Under the pieces are notes generated by a model. It had not been told where the DNA came from, made no database searches, and saw only the letters and a list, made by a program, of their open reading frames with translations. The translations under genes and the position numbers were made by a program. This document shows positions 1 through 12,711 of a DNA stretch of 64,000 bases, piece after piece. Source of the DNA: Liopterus haemorrhoidalis (lineage: Eukaryota; Arthropoda; Insecta; Coleoptera; Dytiscidae); the NCBI GenBank assembly GCA_963971575.1, contig OZ020618.1:6698501-6762500 (forward strand), in the 5' to 3' direction. Position 1 is the first letter of the stretch, and each line of letters starts with the position of its first letter.

Positions 1-330
1 CACATGAAAATAACTAAAATATAACCTATAAAACGACACTTAATTAGTTTGTAAATTTAACAACACGCGGCAGCACTGTACCATAATACTTTTGAATCAT
101 TCTGGTCGTATCAAGATATTTACTTTACAAAAAAGAAAACAATTTTTGAAAATATATTGGATGGGCAAATGTCTAATGATGTGGAAAAAAGGAAATAGAT
201 GTGCTTTCTTGTAAATTTATAGTATTGGTGATAAAAATGTAGACAAGAAAACAAGAACAAAGGCATTGTTACAAAAATTTTAACGTATAAAATATATTTA
301 TAGCATAGGTGATCGACAAGGTGCAGTGTC
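1..330. other. AT-rich stretch, nothing recognised
   Basis: No convincing coding, RNA or repeat signature was seen. The base composition matches the bulk of the window. Confidence 0.5.
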
Positions 331-1320
331 ATGGTTAGAGGAATTTCGGTTACAATTTCCAGATATTGCTTTCAAGGAAAGCAATATCTGGAAATTGACA
401 GCGCACTTAGACGATGTGTTGATTTATTCCGAGATACAGAGAACATTACTCATAGAGGTATAACTGGAAGGCCAAGAGTTCGTATTCAAAATACAGTTGA
501 TGATGTTCGTCAACTTATGAACAAGATCACTACCCTCCAGATCACTACGTACACTTTCACAAGAGATTGGTTTATCATTAGCCGTTAACTTGCCATACTG
601 TTGTCAAAAAAGATTTAAAGGTGTTCCCATACAAAATTCTGGTTTTACATGAGTTGCTGCCAGCAGATCACAATAGGCGAACTGTGTATTGCCAGTGGTT
701 CCAACAAAATTTAATTAATAGTAATGATTTGTTAAATTTAAGGTTTTTTTCTGGTTCACCCTTTCAGGGTATATAAATTCAAAAAATATGAGATTATGGA
801 GTGCTCAAAATCCTGATATTTTTCGCGAAGCTGCCCTTCACCCGTTAAGAGTTGGTGTTTGCATTGCTGTGTCGGGATAAGACGTATTATCGGACTCATA
901 TTTTTCCACTGTTACTGCTCAGATATACAGGAATATTGTATGTGCATTTATTAATCGGCTTCATGAGAATGAGTTCCAGCAAGGCTTCTTCCAACAGGCG
1001 CGACTGCCCACACCGCTCAAGAGACCATTAATTACCTTCGTGAATTTTTTGCCGATCGAATAATTAGTTTACGTTCAAATCCAGAATTTCCACCTAGATC
1101 ACCAGACTTGTCTATTGTAGATTACTTTATATTCCCTTATCTGAAAAATAATTTATACAAGACCCCTATTAACAATATCGAGGAACTGCAAAACAGAATT
1201 ACCGAACAGTATGCCAATATAACTCCTCAAAACTTTTAAATGCTTTTAATAGTACGAAAAGACGAGTAAATTTGTATCTGCAAGAAAACGATGGTCATTT
1301 TGAACAGCTTCTTTAGTTTT
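331..1320 (+). pseudogene. Decayed Tc1/mariner-superfamily transposase (DD41D-like)
   Basis: An N-terminal ORF (331-588) contains a GRPR motif like the one that follows the HTH region in this superfamily. Downstream, in several frames, there are pieces matching a DDE transposase: a WSAQNP-like segment near 800, a GATAHT-like segment near 1000, PPRSPDLSIVDYF near 1095-1130, and a C-terminal tail ending near 1315. Counting from the expected second Asp (lost at the QQ-GA site around 1000) to the Asp of IVDYF gives 41 residues. That matches the spacing of the better preserved DD41D family elsewhere in this window, although the sequence is clearly different. Many frameshifts and stops make it non-functional. 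No terminal inverted repeats were identified. Family placement is by motif only. Confidence 0.6.
353..397. repeat. Perfect 21-bp inverted repeat with 3-nt loop
   Basis: Arm 353-373 is the exact reverse complement of 377-397, with AAG between them. It lies inside the first ORF of the decayed transposase and may have arisen by a local inverted duplication. Confidence 0.9.
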
Positions 1321-1410
1321 TATGTTTTTTATGATTTTTCTGTACCTGTGAAATCAAAAAATTATAATATCCAATTTTAATTATTACAAAGGCTGTGCCT
1401 AAACGTTAGT

Positions 1411-2206
1411 CAATAGACCATATTAGTAACTACGTCACAAAATGAGATTCAGTGCTGCCGTCTCGCGGTTGGATTCCTTTTATTTGAATTTAGCATGTTG
1501 TTTTTTTGTTAAATTGTATTTTGGAAATATAAATTAAGTTTTCAAAGTAAGAGAGTGCTTCACATCAAAACTACAAGTCAATATTTATTTATTAAAATTC
1601 TTATTTTATACATTATAATTTAATATATCATTATTTTTGCAAAACAATATTATTTTGCAGGTTAATTTTGAAAAATTTACGTTAATAATCGTTATTATGG
1701 CAAGTAACATAGCAATTAGTGTGTGTGCCATATCTAAATGGTTTAAAGGAATAATATGTTGTTTTTAATTTTCCATTATTGTTTTTCATTTTCATCTGTC
1801 AAAAAACGAAAAAAATTGCAATTAATAATGTAGATGTAATTGTTACAATTTGGAGCAAAAGAATACACCAATATGCATTCTAAAACAAAATATTAATGAT
1901 TACTTAGTGTTAATTAAATAAATACTAAAGATATTCCGATTTTCATATTATTTAAAAACGTAACCTATAAATATATCTTCGAATCGTTATTTATATATTT
2001 ATAAAATCATTATTCTATAATATAAAGTATCTGGACTGTATATATTAGTATATATTTATCAAAAATACATATTTTATGCTCCAAAATTGAAAATATTTAT
2101 AAAATTAAGGTAACAAAAGTAATGTCCCATGTATTTTAAACTTCAAAAGGACTCAGCTTTCAGATGGCAGCACATGTATGTGACGACACACTAATATGGT
2201 CTATTG
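1411..2206. mobile_element. Non-autonomous TIR element, about 0.8 kb
   Basis: The sequence caatagaccatattag at 1411-1426 recurs inverted at 2191-2206. The similarity extends inwards imperfectly (GTCACA and TGCTGCC on both sides). The interior is AT-rich and non-coding. No clear target-site duplication was seen, so the superfamily is undetermined. Confidence 0.6.
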
Positions 2207-3100
2207 CTATATTAAGCTTGCAGTAGACATTATTTTATTTTTCCATAGCCAACCCTTAGGTAATTTTGAGCTCATGAACGTATATATACTTAATACGTAC
2301 ATATGTATTAAGTTTCTTAAAATTTTCTTTTAATATTTTGACCGTTGTTTCAATTTTTTTAAATCTTTTAGACCCCTTAATTCAACTCAAAAACAAGTCT
2401 ATAAAATATTTTATCTGAAAACTAAGTAAATATTTTCGAAATTTATTATATTTGTCTATAATATATTCCCATTTTTTTCGATATCTTGATATAAGTCTTA
2501 CCCTTTTTAAGGTTAACATATAGTGAAATAATTTTAACATATTACCAAAGGTTTCTCTTTGAAGGAAAATCCGATTAAGTGGAAATCTTTTTCGCGAGAG
2601 CTTTGCATTAAGTAGTTTCACCCTGAGCCAGATTGCAAATTAAAAACTCAGGATTAAATAAACAGCGCATAATTAGATTTTGGTAAAAAATTCACTACTC
2701 AGAGGTCCAAGTTTAAAAAAAGTATTTTAAATTTCCTAAGTGGCAAATTGGGTTAATGTAATTATTTTTTTAGTATATTATTTCTACTCTTATGAAAATA
2801 GTTTCGGATAAAGAGCTTTTGTGAATTTTTGTCTGGAATTTGTATTTTTTGCTAATCTGCTTAATAAGGTTGGGATTTTGTTTTTACATATGCGGAAAAG
2901 TTTTTCCTGGTCAAAAATATGTTTAATTAATATATTACTTTATTTTGCAACATTTTAGATTATATATATAAAACAAATAGAAAAAATATATATAGGCAAG
3001 CGTACGTATATATTAGTTAGTAGGTTAAAAATGTTGGCGCACAGCAATAAAGGCTATTTGCGCCTAACGCGCCCATCTCGCGTGTGTATATGTTCTTACA
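2207..3100. other. AT-rich non-coding stretch
   Basis: Low-complexity A/T tracts and short TA runs (near 2960-3015). No gene or transposon end was recognised. Confidence 0.4.
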
Positions 3101-3102
3101 TA

Positions 3103-3285
3103 CGAGGTGTGTAAATTAAGTAACCGGATTGGTAACACAGCGTTTGATCTTGCAACATTTGGGACGCGGGACTTGGAGGGGCGGCAGATGAATATGTGAT
3201 ACGCCTTCAGTACGAGTTTGAACTCGCTAGAGTAATATTGTCCGTAGTGATTTTTTTCGTAAAACAGTTTTTTCTAGTGCTTTCT
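3103..3285 (+). mobile_element. Solo 5' end of a mariner-like element
   Basis: TACGAGGTGTGTAAATTAAG at 3103 has the form of insect mariner termini (TA followed by CGAGGTNTGT). It is followed by GC-richer sequence resembling a mariner 5' leader. It stops where the R1 repeat begins near 3286. No transposase ORF or matching right end was found. Confidence 0.45.
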
Positions 3286-3644
3286 AAAAATTGATGTGAA
3301 GTGTGAATTTCCACACATTTTAGGGATTCGCAGGTATTTAGTAAGTGAATGATGATTATTTGGGATGCCAAAACAAATTTTATGTTAAAATATTTTTTTG
3401 TTAATTTTAATTCGAATGCTTAATACCATTATTTAGGTTTCTAGATATGTGCAGTAATTTTTTTTATATAGCAAGGTTCATTAAGATTTTGAAAATTGCG
3501 CCTATGGCTTCCATTGGTTGCTTAAATCATAAGCCCCGCCCTGATTTCGTATACATTCAAACATAGAATTAAATTATAATTTCAACACTTCCAACTGGTT
3601 ATTAAATTTTGACAAAATAATTTAAACAAAATAAAAATGCAAAA

Positions 3645-3735
3645 AAAAAAAGAGAAAAAATAAAATTGTCAAGGAAGCGAACTGAAGTTTGCAACTTAGG
3701 AAGCAAGAACGCTAACCATTAGACTACGGACGTTC
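3645..3735 (-). ncRNA. tRNA-like Pol III unit inside R1 copy A
   Basis: Read on the minus strand: an A box TAGTCTAATGG (3716-3726, full match to TRGYNNARNNG), a B box AGTTCGCTTCC (3672-3682), about 33 bp between boxes, and a long T run (3641-3650 region) just downstream that could act as a Pol III terminator. The other R1 copies have the same arrangement with diverged bodies. No intact tRNA cloverleaf is claimed. Confidence 0.5.
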
Positions 3736-4190
3736 ACTCGTTTACTATCTTACATAGTGAATTAAATATTTTACATATTTTAGTTAAAAACACAAAAAAT
3801 GCATTATTTTCTGAAAACATTATCTGATCAAAAATTCCTGTTGTACTATTCCGTTTCACACCAATGTACATTACTCAGAATTTTTTCAGATTTTTAGTTT
3901 AAACTATCTGGGCTACAGGGTGTGGGACAAAAATGTTTTATAACAATTTTGGCAAAAATCGCGTCGAAATAATTTATTTTGCAAAAGTAAAATTTTGATC
4001 GTTAATCCACGTACTAAGGGCTTTTATTTGATACTCTACTCAGACTTAAAAAATATTTTTTTTTCCGATGAGCACATATTTGCTTATATTTTTAGGGGGA
4101 TATGTTTTTTAGATGTGCGGGTCAAAGAGTTGTATAAGCATGCCAAATTTCAACTCTCTAGGTTTAGCAGTTTGGCTACAATTTTTACCG

Positions 4191-4353
<163 letters not shown>

Positions 4354-4409
4354 GACAAAATGACGGTATAAGGGTTTTTGGTCATACATACAAAACCTTA
4401 AAAAATGTA

Positions 4410-5640
4410 CAAAACAACCGATCGCGGAACACGAAAATTTTGCTACGGAGTAATCCGCGGACTAACACTGTTCAAGACCGTAAAATGACTAAGAGGGTAC
4501 TGTACTGTTGTATATTTACATTAAATAATTTATTTATCCTTCCATTTATAAAATGCAGGATGCAATATGTTACAGTGTTTGTTTAAAATATGTTTTTATA
4601 TTCCATTGTGTTTGCAATGTTCGAACGATTGATTCTGGCGAAGTGGGGTGGAATTACTTTGCTATGCACGAATGAATTCTGTTGTTTGTGGAATATATTA
4701 GGAGGTGTGAAACTTTTTACCATATGATTCGATCACAACAATTTGTCACATCGACAAATATAATCAAAAATTGAATAAAACAGCAAGCATTATCTTAAGC
4801 AAAACACATTTAAACGACACTATCTGAATTTATAAAAATATGGATAAAATACATACACTAGCGTAGCTAGAAAGTGGTGAGAAGGTCCGCCCCAGGTAGT
4901 TTTTTAGCCACGGGTGAGTACGCATGCGCGTTACTTTATTACATTGCGTTCAATATGAGCAGCTTTATGTATTTACAGTTGGACAGATAATGCATTTATT
5001 ATTTGATGGACGTAGATAACGATTATTTTTTCTTGGGGGACATTACCCATTTGCTTTTACATAAAAGCTGTCCTTGTATGTGGCCATAAAAACTATTATG
5101 AAAACCTATGCCCCTATTTACAAGCCAACATAAATTTCTAATGATTCTGCTATAGCATTATGTTTTTGCATTAGTGTAATTTGTTGAACACTATTAATAT
5201 GAATCAGGTAAAATGTTGAAACTGTGCTTTCATTTCACACTAACGAGTTAAATAAAACATTATTCACCATTGCACGGTTGCCCGTGTGTATATGGACAAA
5301 GTATACACGGACAATGCGACAAAATGCGCAAAGAGAACCGAATAAACATTCATGGAATGGTTGGGTAAATAAAAATAAATAAATAAGGGGTGAAACGTAT
5401 TTTAAACTATCCTGAAAACAGGCAATTTCGTTTAATATCACAAAAAAACTTATGCCTTGAATTTTCGAAACATATCTTAAGAATGTTTGAAAAATTGGAA
5501 AAGGAGAAAAATTAATTAGAAATTTCAGTGAAAACAGTGTATATTTTTAATATATATCACAACTTATTTTTCCTACGACTACTACGGAATTGTCTTATTT
5601 GAATATTATAAGTTTACAGGTAACTTAATTCTGCATGCTC
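4410..5640. other. Unassigned AT-rich region
   Basis: No supported gene. Short open frames have no recognisable domain. Confidence 0.4.
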
Positions 5641-5651
5641 TTTTAATTGCC

Positions 5652-5790
5652 ATTAAGGCGCGAGTAAATACGGAAATTGATTGACACCATTGCGTACGCT
5701 CGCGCAATGGTGTCAATCAATTTCCGTACAGGTTGCGCGCGCAGTTGTTTGGGAATTTTCATTCCAGTACGGCTGCGTGCGCATTAATGG
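5652..5790. mobile_element. Small palindromic MITE
   Basis: GCCATTAAGGCGCG at the left and GCGCATTAATGGC at the right form inverted ends with ATTAA next to both. Inside is a perfect 26-bp inverted repeat (5669-5694 versus 5703-5728) with an 8-nt loop. Non-coding. The end definition is approximate. Confidence 0.55.
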
Positions 5791-5984
5791 CTGTCAACTA
5801 TATTGACATTATTTTCTTGATTAAATATTTATTTATTGAAAAATGGTAAGGGTAGAAATTTTGTATAAGTGTTTCTTCACTATTTATGGACTGTTTTATA
5901 TTTTTAGTTGCAATTATTGTTTTTTTTTACATGTTTCTTCACATACTCTTCTTCAACTACCTTCACATATTCTTCCTGCAGGAT

Positions 5985-6452
5985 TAACCACAGGGAGGAA
6001 ACCACCAACACACGCCTCAGCATAAGCCATAAGCCATAAGCCACTGTTGGTGGACCTATGGACACCTCTTTCGAGATGAATATAACAATTTGTTTGCCAG
6101 AAGTCATCGAAAAAAAAACCAAAAACGTCGCATCATTCTTCATCATGACAATGCAAGCTCCCACACAGCACTTCAAAGAATTGATTATTTGACGGAGAAA
6201 AACATCGAATTGCCCTCTCTCATTGCCCGTATTCACCTGACTTTTAACCTCTAACGACTTTTTTTTGTTGCCTAATGTCAAACAAAAAATGCGTGGACAG
6301 CGTTTTTTATCACCTCAAGAAGCTGTTGAAGTCTTCGGAAACCATGATTTTGAGATACCAACTGCAGAGTGGAAAAACTGTTTCGAGAATTGGTTTGTAC
6401 GCATGCAAAAGTATATAAATCTTAAAGTCGAATGTTTTGAAAAGCAATAAAA
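5985..6452 (+). pseudogene. Mariner transposase remnant, C-terminal half
   Basis: Fragments in shifting frames include a PEVIEKK segment, a degraded HHDNASSHT region near 6140-6175, and the C-terminal region LPNVKQKMRGQRF...EFEKQ-like ending in a stop at 6450. The same family appears at 36775-38880 on the minus strand, with about 80-90% similarity by eye. The 5' half and both terminal repeats are missing; the 3' side is interrupted by the MITE starting at 6485. Confidence 0.75.
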
Positions 6453-6484
6453 CAGTTTGTTACAAGAAAAAAAATTTCTTTCTA

Positions 6485-7050
6485 AAGCCGCATTCAGACC
6501 TCTTTAAATTAAAGAGTTATAGACTGTTCGTTGTGTCGCTCTGAGTTATGCTTTAATGCATTTTTTTAGCGTTCCATGTACCGTTCACATCTGTTATAAA
6601 TTAGTACGTTACGAATAGCCCTCCAACTCTGAATTTTGAAACCAACTATTTAGCTTCGTAAAATATTTTATATGTATTATCGTTCTTATAATTCTATTGT
6701 CTTAGATTTTAACTACCTAATTACCTAAATTGATCATATTTACTGTCCGTCTTTGTAATTTTGAGCAAGATTTGTTAATGATGACATTATGTTAGGTTAT
6801 GTAAAGGCATTCGATAACTACAATGTCACTAATAGAATGCGATAGCCAATGTGTTTATATGTCTGTCTGATTAAAACATCTCACTAGCTATAAGTTTAGA
6901 AAATTATGCACAATCCACAACAAACAGCGTATTAAATTTGGAGGTCTGAACGATTGCACGTCTTGTCATATGGCAAACTTGCTGGTGACAGTGAACAGTC
7001 CATAAGATACAGTGCATAATCTATTGATTTAAGAGCTCTGAATGCGGCTT
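6485..7050. mobile_element. MITE, 566 bp, TA target duplication
   Basis: AAGCCGCATTCAGA opens the element, and its complement TCTGAATGCGGCTT closes it. The inverted similarity continues imperfectly for about 40 bp. TA flanks both sides (6483-6484 and 7051-7052). Non-coding. It is inserted just after the mariner remnant. Confidence 0.75.
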
Positions 7051-7546
7051 TAGTTTATGTAAAAACTTAAAATGTAGGCCTCGTACGAGTCTAAACTGTG
7101 ATTTTGTCGGCGTGTAAGTCTGCTAGCCGCTAACTAGACAATAAAATGAAAGATAATTTGAAAAGATACACAAAACATGTTGTTAAAGTTATGGTATGTC
7201 ATATAGTTTAATTGGGGTGATGTAGCTGGTGGATTTATGGCAGCAGCGCCAGTTTAATTAGCGGTAGTGTCGGAACAGTGTTTGGATAAATATATGCATA
7301 AACTGTTGACCCTAAGGCGATGTATACAATCAATTAAAATTACGTCAATCCGTCCCACATACACTGCCGATCTATTTAATAGGCTTTAACGTGCCCCCAA
7401 AACTAATTTCGGTTTTTACCAAAATGTTTGTTTATTGACTAGTTTCATGATATGTTTTGACGGCTGGAAAATTACAAAAAATGTTACAAAAATATAAACA
7501 ATCATCAAATACAACCAAAGATATAGTAACTATTCTCTATATATAT

Positions 7547-8067
7547 CAGGGCTTCGAACCGTTATTTTTTTCGTTTCGGTTTTCGTTCCGGTTCAATTAA
7601 AAAAATATATATCGGTTCGGTTCCGGTTTTCGTTCCGGCAAAAATAACGGTTTTTTTCGGTTTTCGGTTTTCAATTCAGTTCCGAGTGATAAATTTTTAA
7701 ATGCTTTTATATATAATAGAAATTTATTTTCTACTATAATTTAGAAGAACATTTTATTCCTTAATCTGTGATAATATTACCAAGGTCGCTGTCAGGAGGG
7801 AGTTCTTGGCGTTCAACCCCCCTCCCCCGAAATAATAGAAGCGCATTTTTTAAATTATCAGTTAAAAAATTACGAATTACCATTTTTTTCTGCTCATCAG
7901 TTTAAAAATATCTTAAATAAAATGTATTTTATATTCACTCACATAAACGTTATCTGAACCGAAATAAACCGATATTTTTTTTCGGTTCAGTTCCGGTTTT
8001 CGTTTCGACAAAAATAACGATTTTTTTCGGTTTTCGGTTTTCGGTTCAGTTCCGGTTCGAAGCCCTG
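7547..8067. mobile_element. hAT-type MITE rich in CGGTT repeats
   Basis: The ends are CAGGGCTTCGAACCG and CGGTTCGAAGCCCTG. The flanks are ATATATAT and ATATATAC, a plausible 8-bp target duplication (7/8). Subterminal regions on both sides consist of degenerate CGGTTCGGTTCC/TTTTCGGTTTTCGG motifs. No coding capacity. Confidence 0.75.
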
Positions 8068-8107
8068 ATATATACACTCTAAAAAAAGTAGTGTTAAAGG
8101 TACTTCA

Positions 8108-8240
8108 TGGTTAAGGCTGCCAACCGTCCCGGATTAGGCGGGACAGTCCCGGATTAGCAATACATGTCCCGCTTTACTACTGATACCTAAATTCGTCCCG
8201 GAAAATTATTAATTGTCCCGCATGTCCCGCATTCGGAAAT
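8108..8240 (+). mobile_element. Solo hAT-like terminal region
   Basis: AAGGCTGCCAACCGTCCCGG followed by repeated GTCCCG motifs. It resembles the end of hAT-family repeats whose subterminal region is built of CCCGG/CGGGAC motifs. No matching right end was seen. Confidence 0.4.
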
Positions 8241-8339
8241 ATAGCACTTATTCTAAAATAATAATATTGCTTTTATAAAAAACTTTAACTGAATTTTCTA
8301 TTCAAGCAATGTTCAAAAAAAATTACAAAAATTTTTCGA

Positions 8340-8780
8340 AATTTTTCTTTTTATCAAAAAACGTCTCAAATAAAAGTTATTAGTTATTGTATTTATAGCA
8401 ACTTTTGTTGAATAAATTTTATCGAAATATTTTTCTGTTGCTAAATATTCTCAAAAATCTTAAAATCGACATGAGTAAACTCCCATTTCTAGGCAACCGA
8501 TTTTTACCAAAAGTTGATCAATTCGTGCCATTGATGTCAAAAGCTTAAATATGCAGTTTCATAAAAATCCTTTTAGCCGAATTTGCTCTGCACATGTACA
8601 CAGACAGACAGACAGACAGACGGATGGATGGACGGACGGACAGACGGTCGGACAGACAGACCGACAGACATCATGCTAAAAATAGTCAAAACGTTATGTA
8701 GGGACCTTAATTCGTGGAAATCCATCGAAATCTCGAAATGTCAAAATCGGTATGATCACAATACCTCCCTTATATATAGG
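8340..8780 (+). repeat. R2 interspersed repeat with GACA/GACG microsatellite
   Basis: The segment 8340-8600 is a diverged direct repeat of 33660-33925 (shared blocks include AAAATCGACAYGAGTAAACT and GCCATTGATGTCAAAAGC). It is followed by a GACA/GGAC tetranucleotide array (8602-8670) and a TCATGCTAAAAATAG tail. R2 is unrelated in sequence to R1 although it carries the same type of microsatellite. Confidence 0.7.
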
Positions 8781-9004
8781 CAGAGCAGCAGTAAGGAAAA
8801 TTTGCGCTAGGGGCAGAGCCGTGTTTTGGCGCCCTTGGCAAAGAAAAGGTTCTCATTTCTCAAAATCCAACTGACAAGCAAAAAAAAAAAAGTTTGCTTG
8901 GTCCTCGATGTCGCAATGGCGCCTCTTAATCAAGCCCATCAGCGCCCTTCTCCTTAGTGTGCCCAGGGCCGTCGCCCCTTCGCCCCCCCCTTACGGCGGC
9001 TCTG
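8781..9004. mobile_element. hAT-like element, CAGAGC family, copy A
   Basis: Starts CAGAGCAGCAGTAAGG and ends CCTTACGGCGGCTCTG. The subterminal blocks GCGCTAGGGGC and GGCGCCCTTGG are shared with copies at 26773-27736 and 36198-36498. This copy has about one unit of the minisatellite found in copy B. Confidence 0.7.
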
Positions 9005-9590
9005 GTTGGTGGTTGGTAAAAATTGATGTTTTGGTAAAAATAGTAAAATTTAATTGGTGTACAAGGCCGTATACTGTGATAATTTAACCACAAACAATTC
9101 GGCAAGTAATAAAAAGCGTCCACAGGGCTTATTACAGGTCCGTATTGAGGGGGTTAGGAGGGTGGTGTATGTCGCATTTTATATTGGAGTGTATGTACAC
9201 TCTTCATGCACCATTTACCTCGCTGGAAAATAAAGGAGAGCTCATAAAACTGATAAATGGCAATTGTACGAATGGGGAACAGTGTAAAACGGAACTGTAA
9301 TAATATCATGCGGATTATGCATCAGACCTACACATACATACAGACACACAGACACACCATGGGGGTTAACGAATAGCTACACAAGAATTTGTTAGAGATT
9401 AATTGGAGATTTGTTTTAGAACATATGTTATTGAGTTTTTGCTACTGTCGGGAAATTTGTGGATGGAATAAAAAACTGCACATTTTAGTTTTAAAATTCA
9501 ACTACATGAAAGAGAATGGTAAAAAATCAGATGTGGCCACCACCACAGAATGTGTAATCAAATAAGCCGAAGTGCTCACTTAAGTAACAC
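9005..9590. other. Unassigned region
   Basis: Contains a short ACACAGACAC run near 9335-9355. No gene recognised. Confidence 0.4.
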
Positions 9591-9592
9591 TA

Positions 9593-9993
9593 GGTGCGTT
9601 TTGTTGGTGGCTGGTTAGAAGTACTAGAATTGATGCGCAACAAAACGAAAATTTTGATCGTGAAGTAAACATGGAATGAAATTTGCATGGAGGTTAAGTC
9701 ATATGGTTGTAGAACAAATAATTAACACATTTCACCTGAATGGAAATGGTATGTATATATTTATTTTTGGACACAAAATGAGAAAATGCCAAACACCAAG
9801 ATTTAATTCTGATACAACTGCAAATGAAAACAACTGTATTCAAATATTACTTTTCATCCCCACCACACTTATTCATTCCAGTCTTTCGACCTCAAATCAT
9901 CGAATGAGTAGAATGAATAGAATGGGAATATTATCACAACAAAACGCGTATTCTGATTAAACCGAAAGCAGAATTGGCACAACAAAACGCACC
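9593..9993. mobile_element. MITE with GGTGCGTTTTGTTG ends
   Basis: GGTGCGTTTTGTTG at 9593 and CAACAAAACGCACC at 9980-9993 are inverted. Further CAACAAAACG motifs lie just inside both ends. CACTA/CACTG flanks could be a degraded target duplication. The open frame at 9676-9960 looks incidental. Confidence 0.6.
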
Positions 9994-9994
9994 C

Positions 9995-12350
9995 ACTGAT
10001 AGTGATATATCAATGATCTGATAATGATTTAACGAAGATATGACTTAGAAGTAACATGATTTGAATAAAGTGCTCATTGCTATGATAAAGTTACTACTTT
10101 AAATCCAAGAAAGTAGAACATAACGCTCACAACGTTAAAGTTAAATATATAAAACGATAATATAATTTGCAATTAACTATTAGGCGATGGGAAATAAAGA
10201 ATTTTTCAGCACTGCCATCTATTAGTAAGTTCCACACCAAATAGCGACATACATGTACAATTTCAACATTTTTGTGCATGCGTCCACTTTACACTGTGAT
10301 AACTTCGTTATTATCAATCTTTGATGTATAATGTAAAATACTTTACGATTCTGCGTGAAATGCTCTAAATTATTATTCTAAAATAATTCATACATTTTTT
10401 ATATAAATAATCGCTCCCAGGGATTTTTTTTTTTTAGATCTAGTTATAATCTACATTTTTTGTCTACATTATGTCAATATATCTCTTAAGGTCTCAACTA
10501 AAATGCTTGGGAGGTTCGTCCGACTCCGGTGATAGTTTACTCATGACTCCGGTGATGGTTTACTCATGACTCCGGCGTATACGGTGACGGTTAACTTACG
10601 ACTCTCTGTCTCTCACAAGATTTTCCCAGCCTTTTCTTAAAACTAATAATCTGATCTCTGAACCCCATTTTTTGTGGTTGTAAAAATAATCAACTCTCCA
10701 ATTAACAACAAAAACCTTTTAACTTATCTTGAAGACTCATATTTTTATGCCCTATAATTCATAACCCCAAATAATTAATTTTGACTCAAATTACCTACGA
10801 AATCCATATCACTGAAAATATATGGTCGCATATCAACATCTGTGTAAACATTCGACCATGTACTTGAGATAAACGCTTACAATATTTAAAACAAATCATA
10901 TAATATACGACCGTAAATTCTACCCTTATCTCTCAACAGTTAACTAAAAAAATATATGATAGCTCAACTAATCTTTGAGGATGCTTGTCTTAAAATAGAT
11001 TAGTTTTTATATTTAAATAATTTGAATATTTTTATCTAATTTAATAATTTTATTTTAAATAATAATAAAATAATATTTCCGAAATTACCATTCCCACAAG
11101 AGTCTCACAATTTTTTATTAAGATGAAAAGGGTTTTTAGATTGAAATAATTTGGGAACCGCTGTATTAGAATACAGGACCATATAAATAGAGAAAGGGGG
11201 TAATTAACAAGAAAAAGATAGCGAAAAAGAATTAAATTGTTCAAGTACACATTTCACTCATTTTTTGTAACGAATAAGCCTGTGATGAAGTTATTTTGAT
11301 AATCTTAGCTATATCGCCAATTTATCCCTAGAGAAATATTTCCATTTGAGTTTTTATAAAAATCCTGAAGGAATCGTTTAGCAGGATGGTAAGAAGATGA
11401 GATTCTCCCCGTATTTTCATTCTCGAAAATTTGATTTGAAAATATTCCTAAATAGAATATGACAGCAAATCATCTTAAATGTTATTATCTTTAATAAGAA
11501 AATGTTGTGCAAATATTTCTCAGAAAATTCTCTAGGTTATAAATAAAAATTGAAAGTTCCGATTTATAAAAATATCAAAATATATGAATAAAATATTTAT
11601 TCATTCATAAAAAAATCTTTTTTGTTCTCTTTGAACTGTTTAACTAGTTGTTTCCTTAGATAGATTTATGGGGATTTCTTTGGCAAAAATTTAAAACATA
11701 AATTACTATTTTATTTTAGTAGTTTGACGTGGTGTCCGCTAGTGTAAAACTGGCTTTTATTTACCGGAAAATGTAAAGACAAATATATGATATCCGGTTG
11801 CTTAAAAAATTCTTCAAACATTCTTAAAATTTTAAGTGTAGAATTCTTAAAAAACTATTTTGCTACTAGAAGACCCGCTGCCAACAACGCTCGCAAACTG
11901 ATATCCAGAGTTGGGCAAATTGCAACCAAACTAATGATTGAGGATTGAGATTAAAATTTTAATTTTAAGACTTGATTAATGAGTAAGGTACATCAATCAT
12001 AATGCAGTTATTCACACTAGTAACTAAATTAAATATTTACTCATTATCATGGTTAAATTTTTAGTTATGATTAAAACTAAAATCAGGATTGAGATTTGAT
12101 TTTTTTACTCTCACTGGTCATTGGAATTTAGTATTTATACATTGTAGATGTCTGACCCAAATTTAATTTGTGAAAAATTTGAGTCATATATTTTACAATT
12201 ATATATTTGTATTTTTTCGCCAACATGAGTGACAGCGATACTCGTGAAAATTTGGTGCATCGACTCTTTTAATATCTGTAGCATTTAGGAGCTTCAAACT
12301 CTTTTCAGTAAGCCAATGATGGTAAAAGAAGAAATCTTTTATTTAAATAG
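9995..12350. other. AT-rich unassigned region
   Basis: Contains a short imperfect triplication of a GACTCCGG(T/C)G...TTTACTCAT unit (10524-10600) and a CCAGAGTTGGGCAAATTG block near 11906 that resembles a hAT end followed by TGATTGAG-type subterminal motifs. No gene was recognised. Confidence 0.4.
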
Positions 12351-12360
12351 AAAACGGTAG

Positions 12361-12711
12361 ATGATACGTTATTTAGTTATTTATATAGATATTTTGAGCA
12401 AACATAAGTTCATTGCTCAATGTATTCAATGCCATCCTAAAGTTGAAATTAAAGAATATAAAAATAGTTCATCGTATTTTATATCTCATCTTAAAGACGA
12501 CACGGAAACGATGCATTTATTGTATTTAAAAAACATTGATTCTAAAGGTAGACAAACAGTTGTTCCTCAAAAATCAAGAACAATTAGAGCCGGAACATTG
12601 TCACAACAAAAATTTGAAGACGACATTACCAAATATGTTAATCCTCTAAGGTCGGTAGAGTGGCAAAATGTAATGCTCTTTCGAAAGCTGCAAGACGGCC
12701 GAAATTATTGA
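12361..12711 (+). pseudogene. BED-finger-like ORF, probable hAT transposase N-terminus
   Basis: A 116-residue open frame has the pattern CIQC, then about 18 residues, then SHLK, a layout like BED-type zinc fingers at the N-terminus of hAT transposases. It is followed by a polar linker (DITKY). No catalytic or C-terminal hAT part follows before the Harbinger element at 12825, so it is truncated. The ATG at 12361 need not be the true start. The assignment rests on the Cys/His spacing only. Confidence 0.4.
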
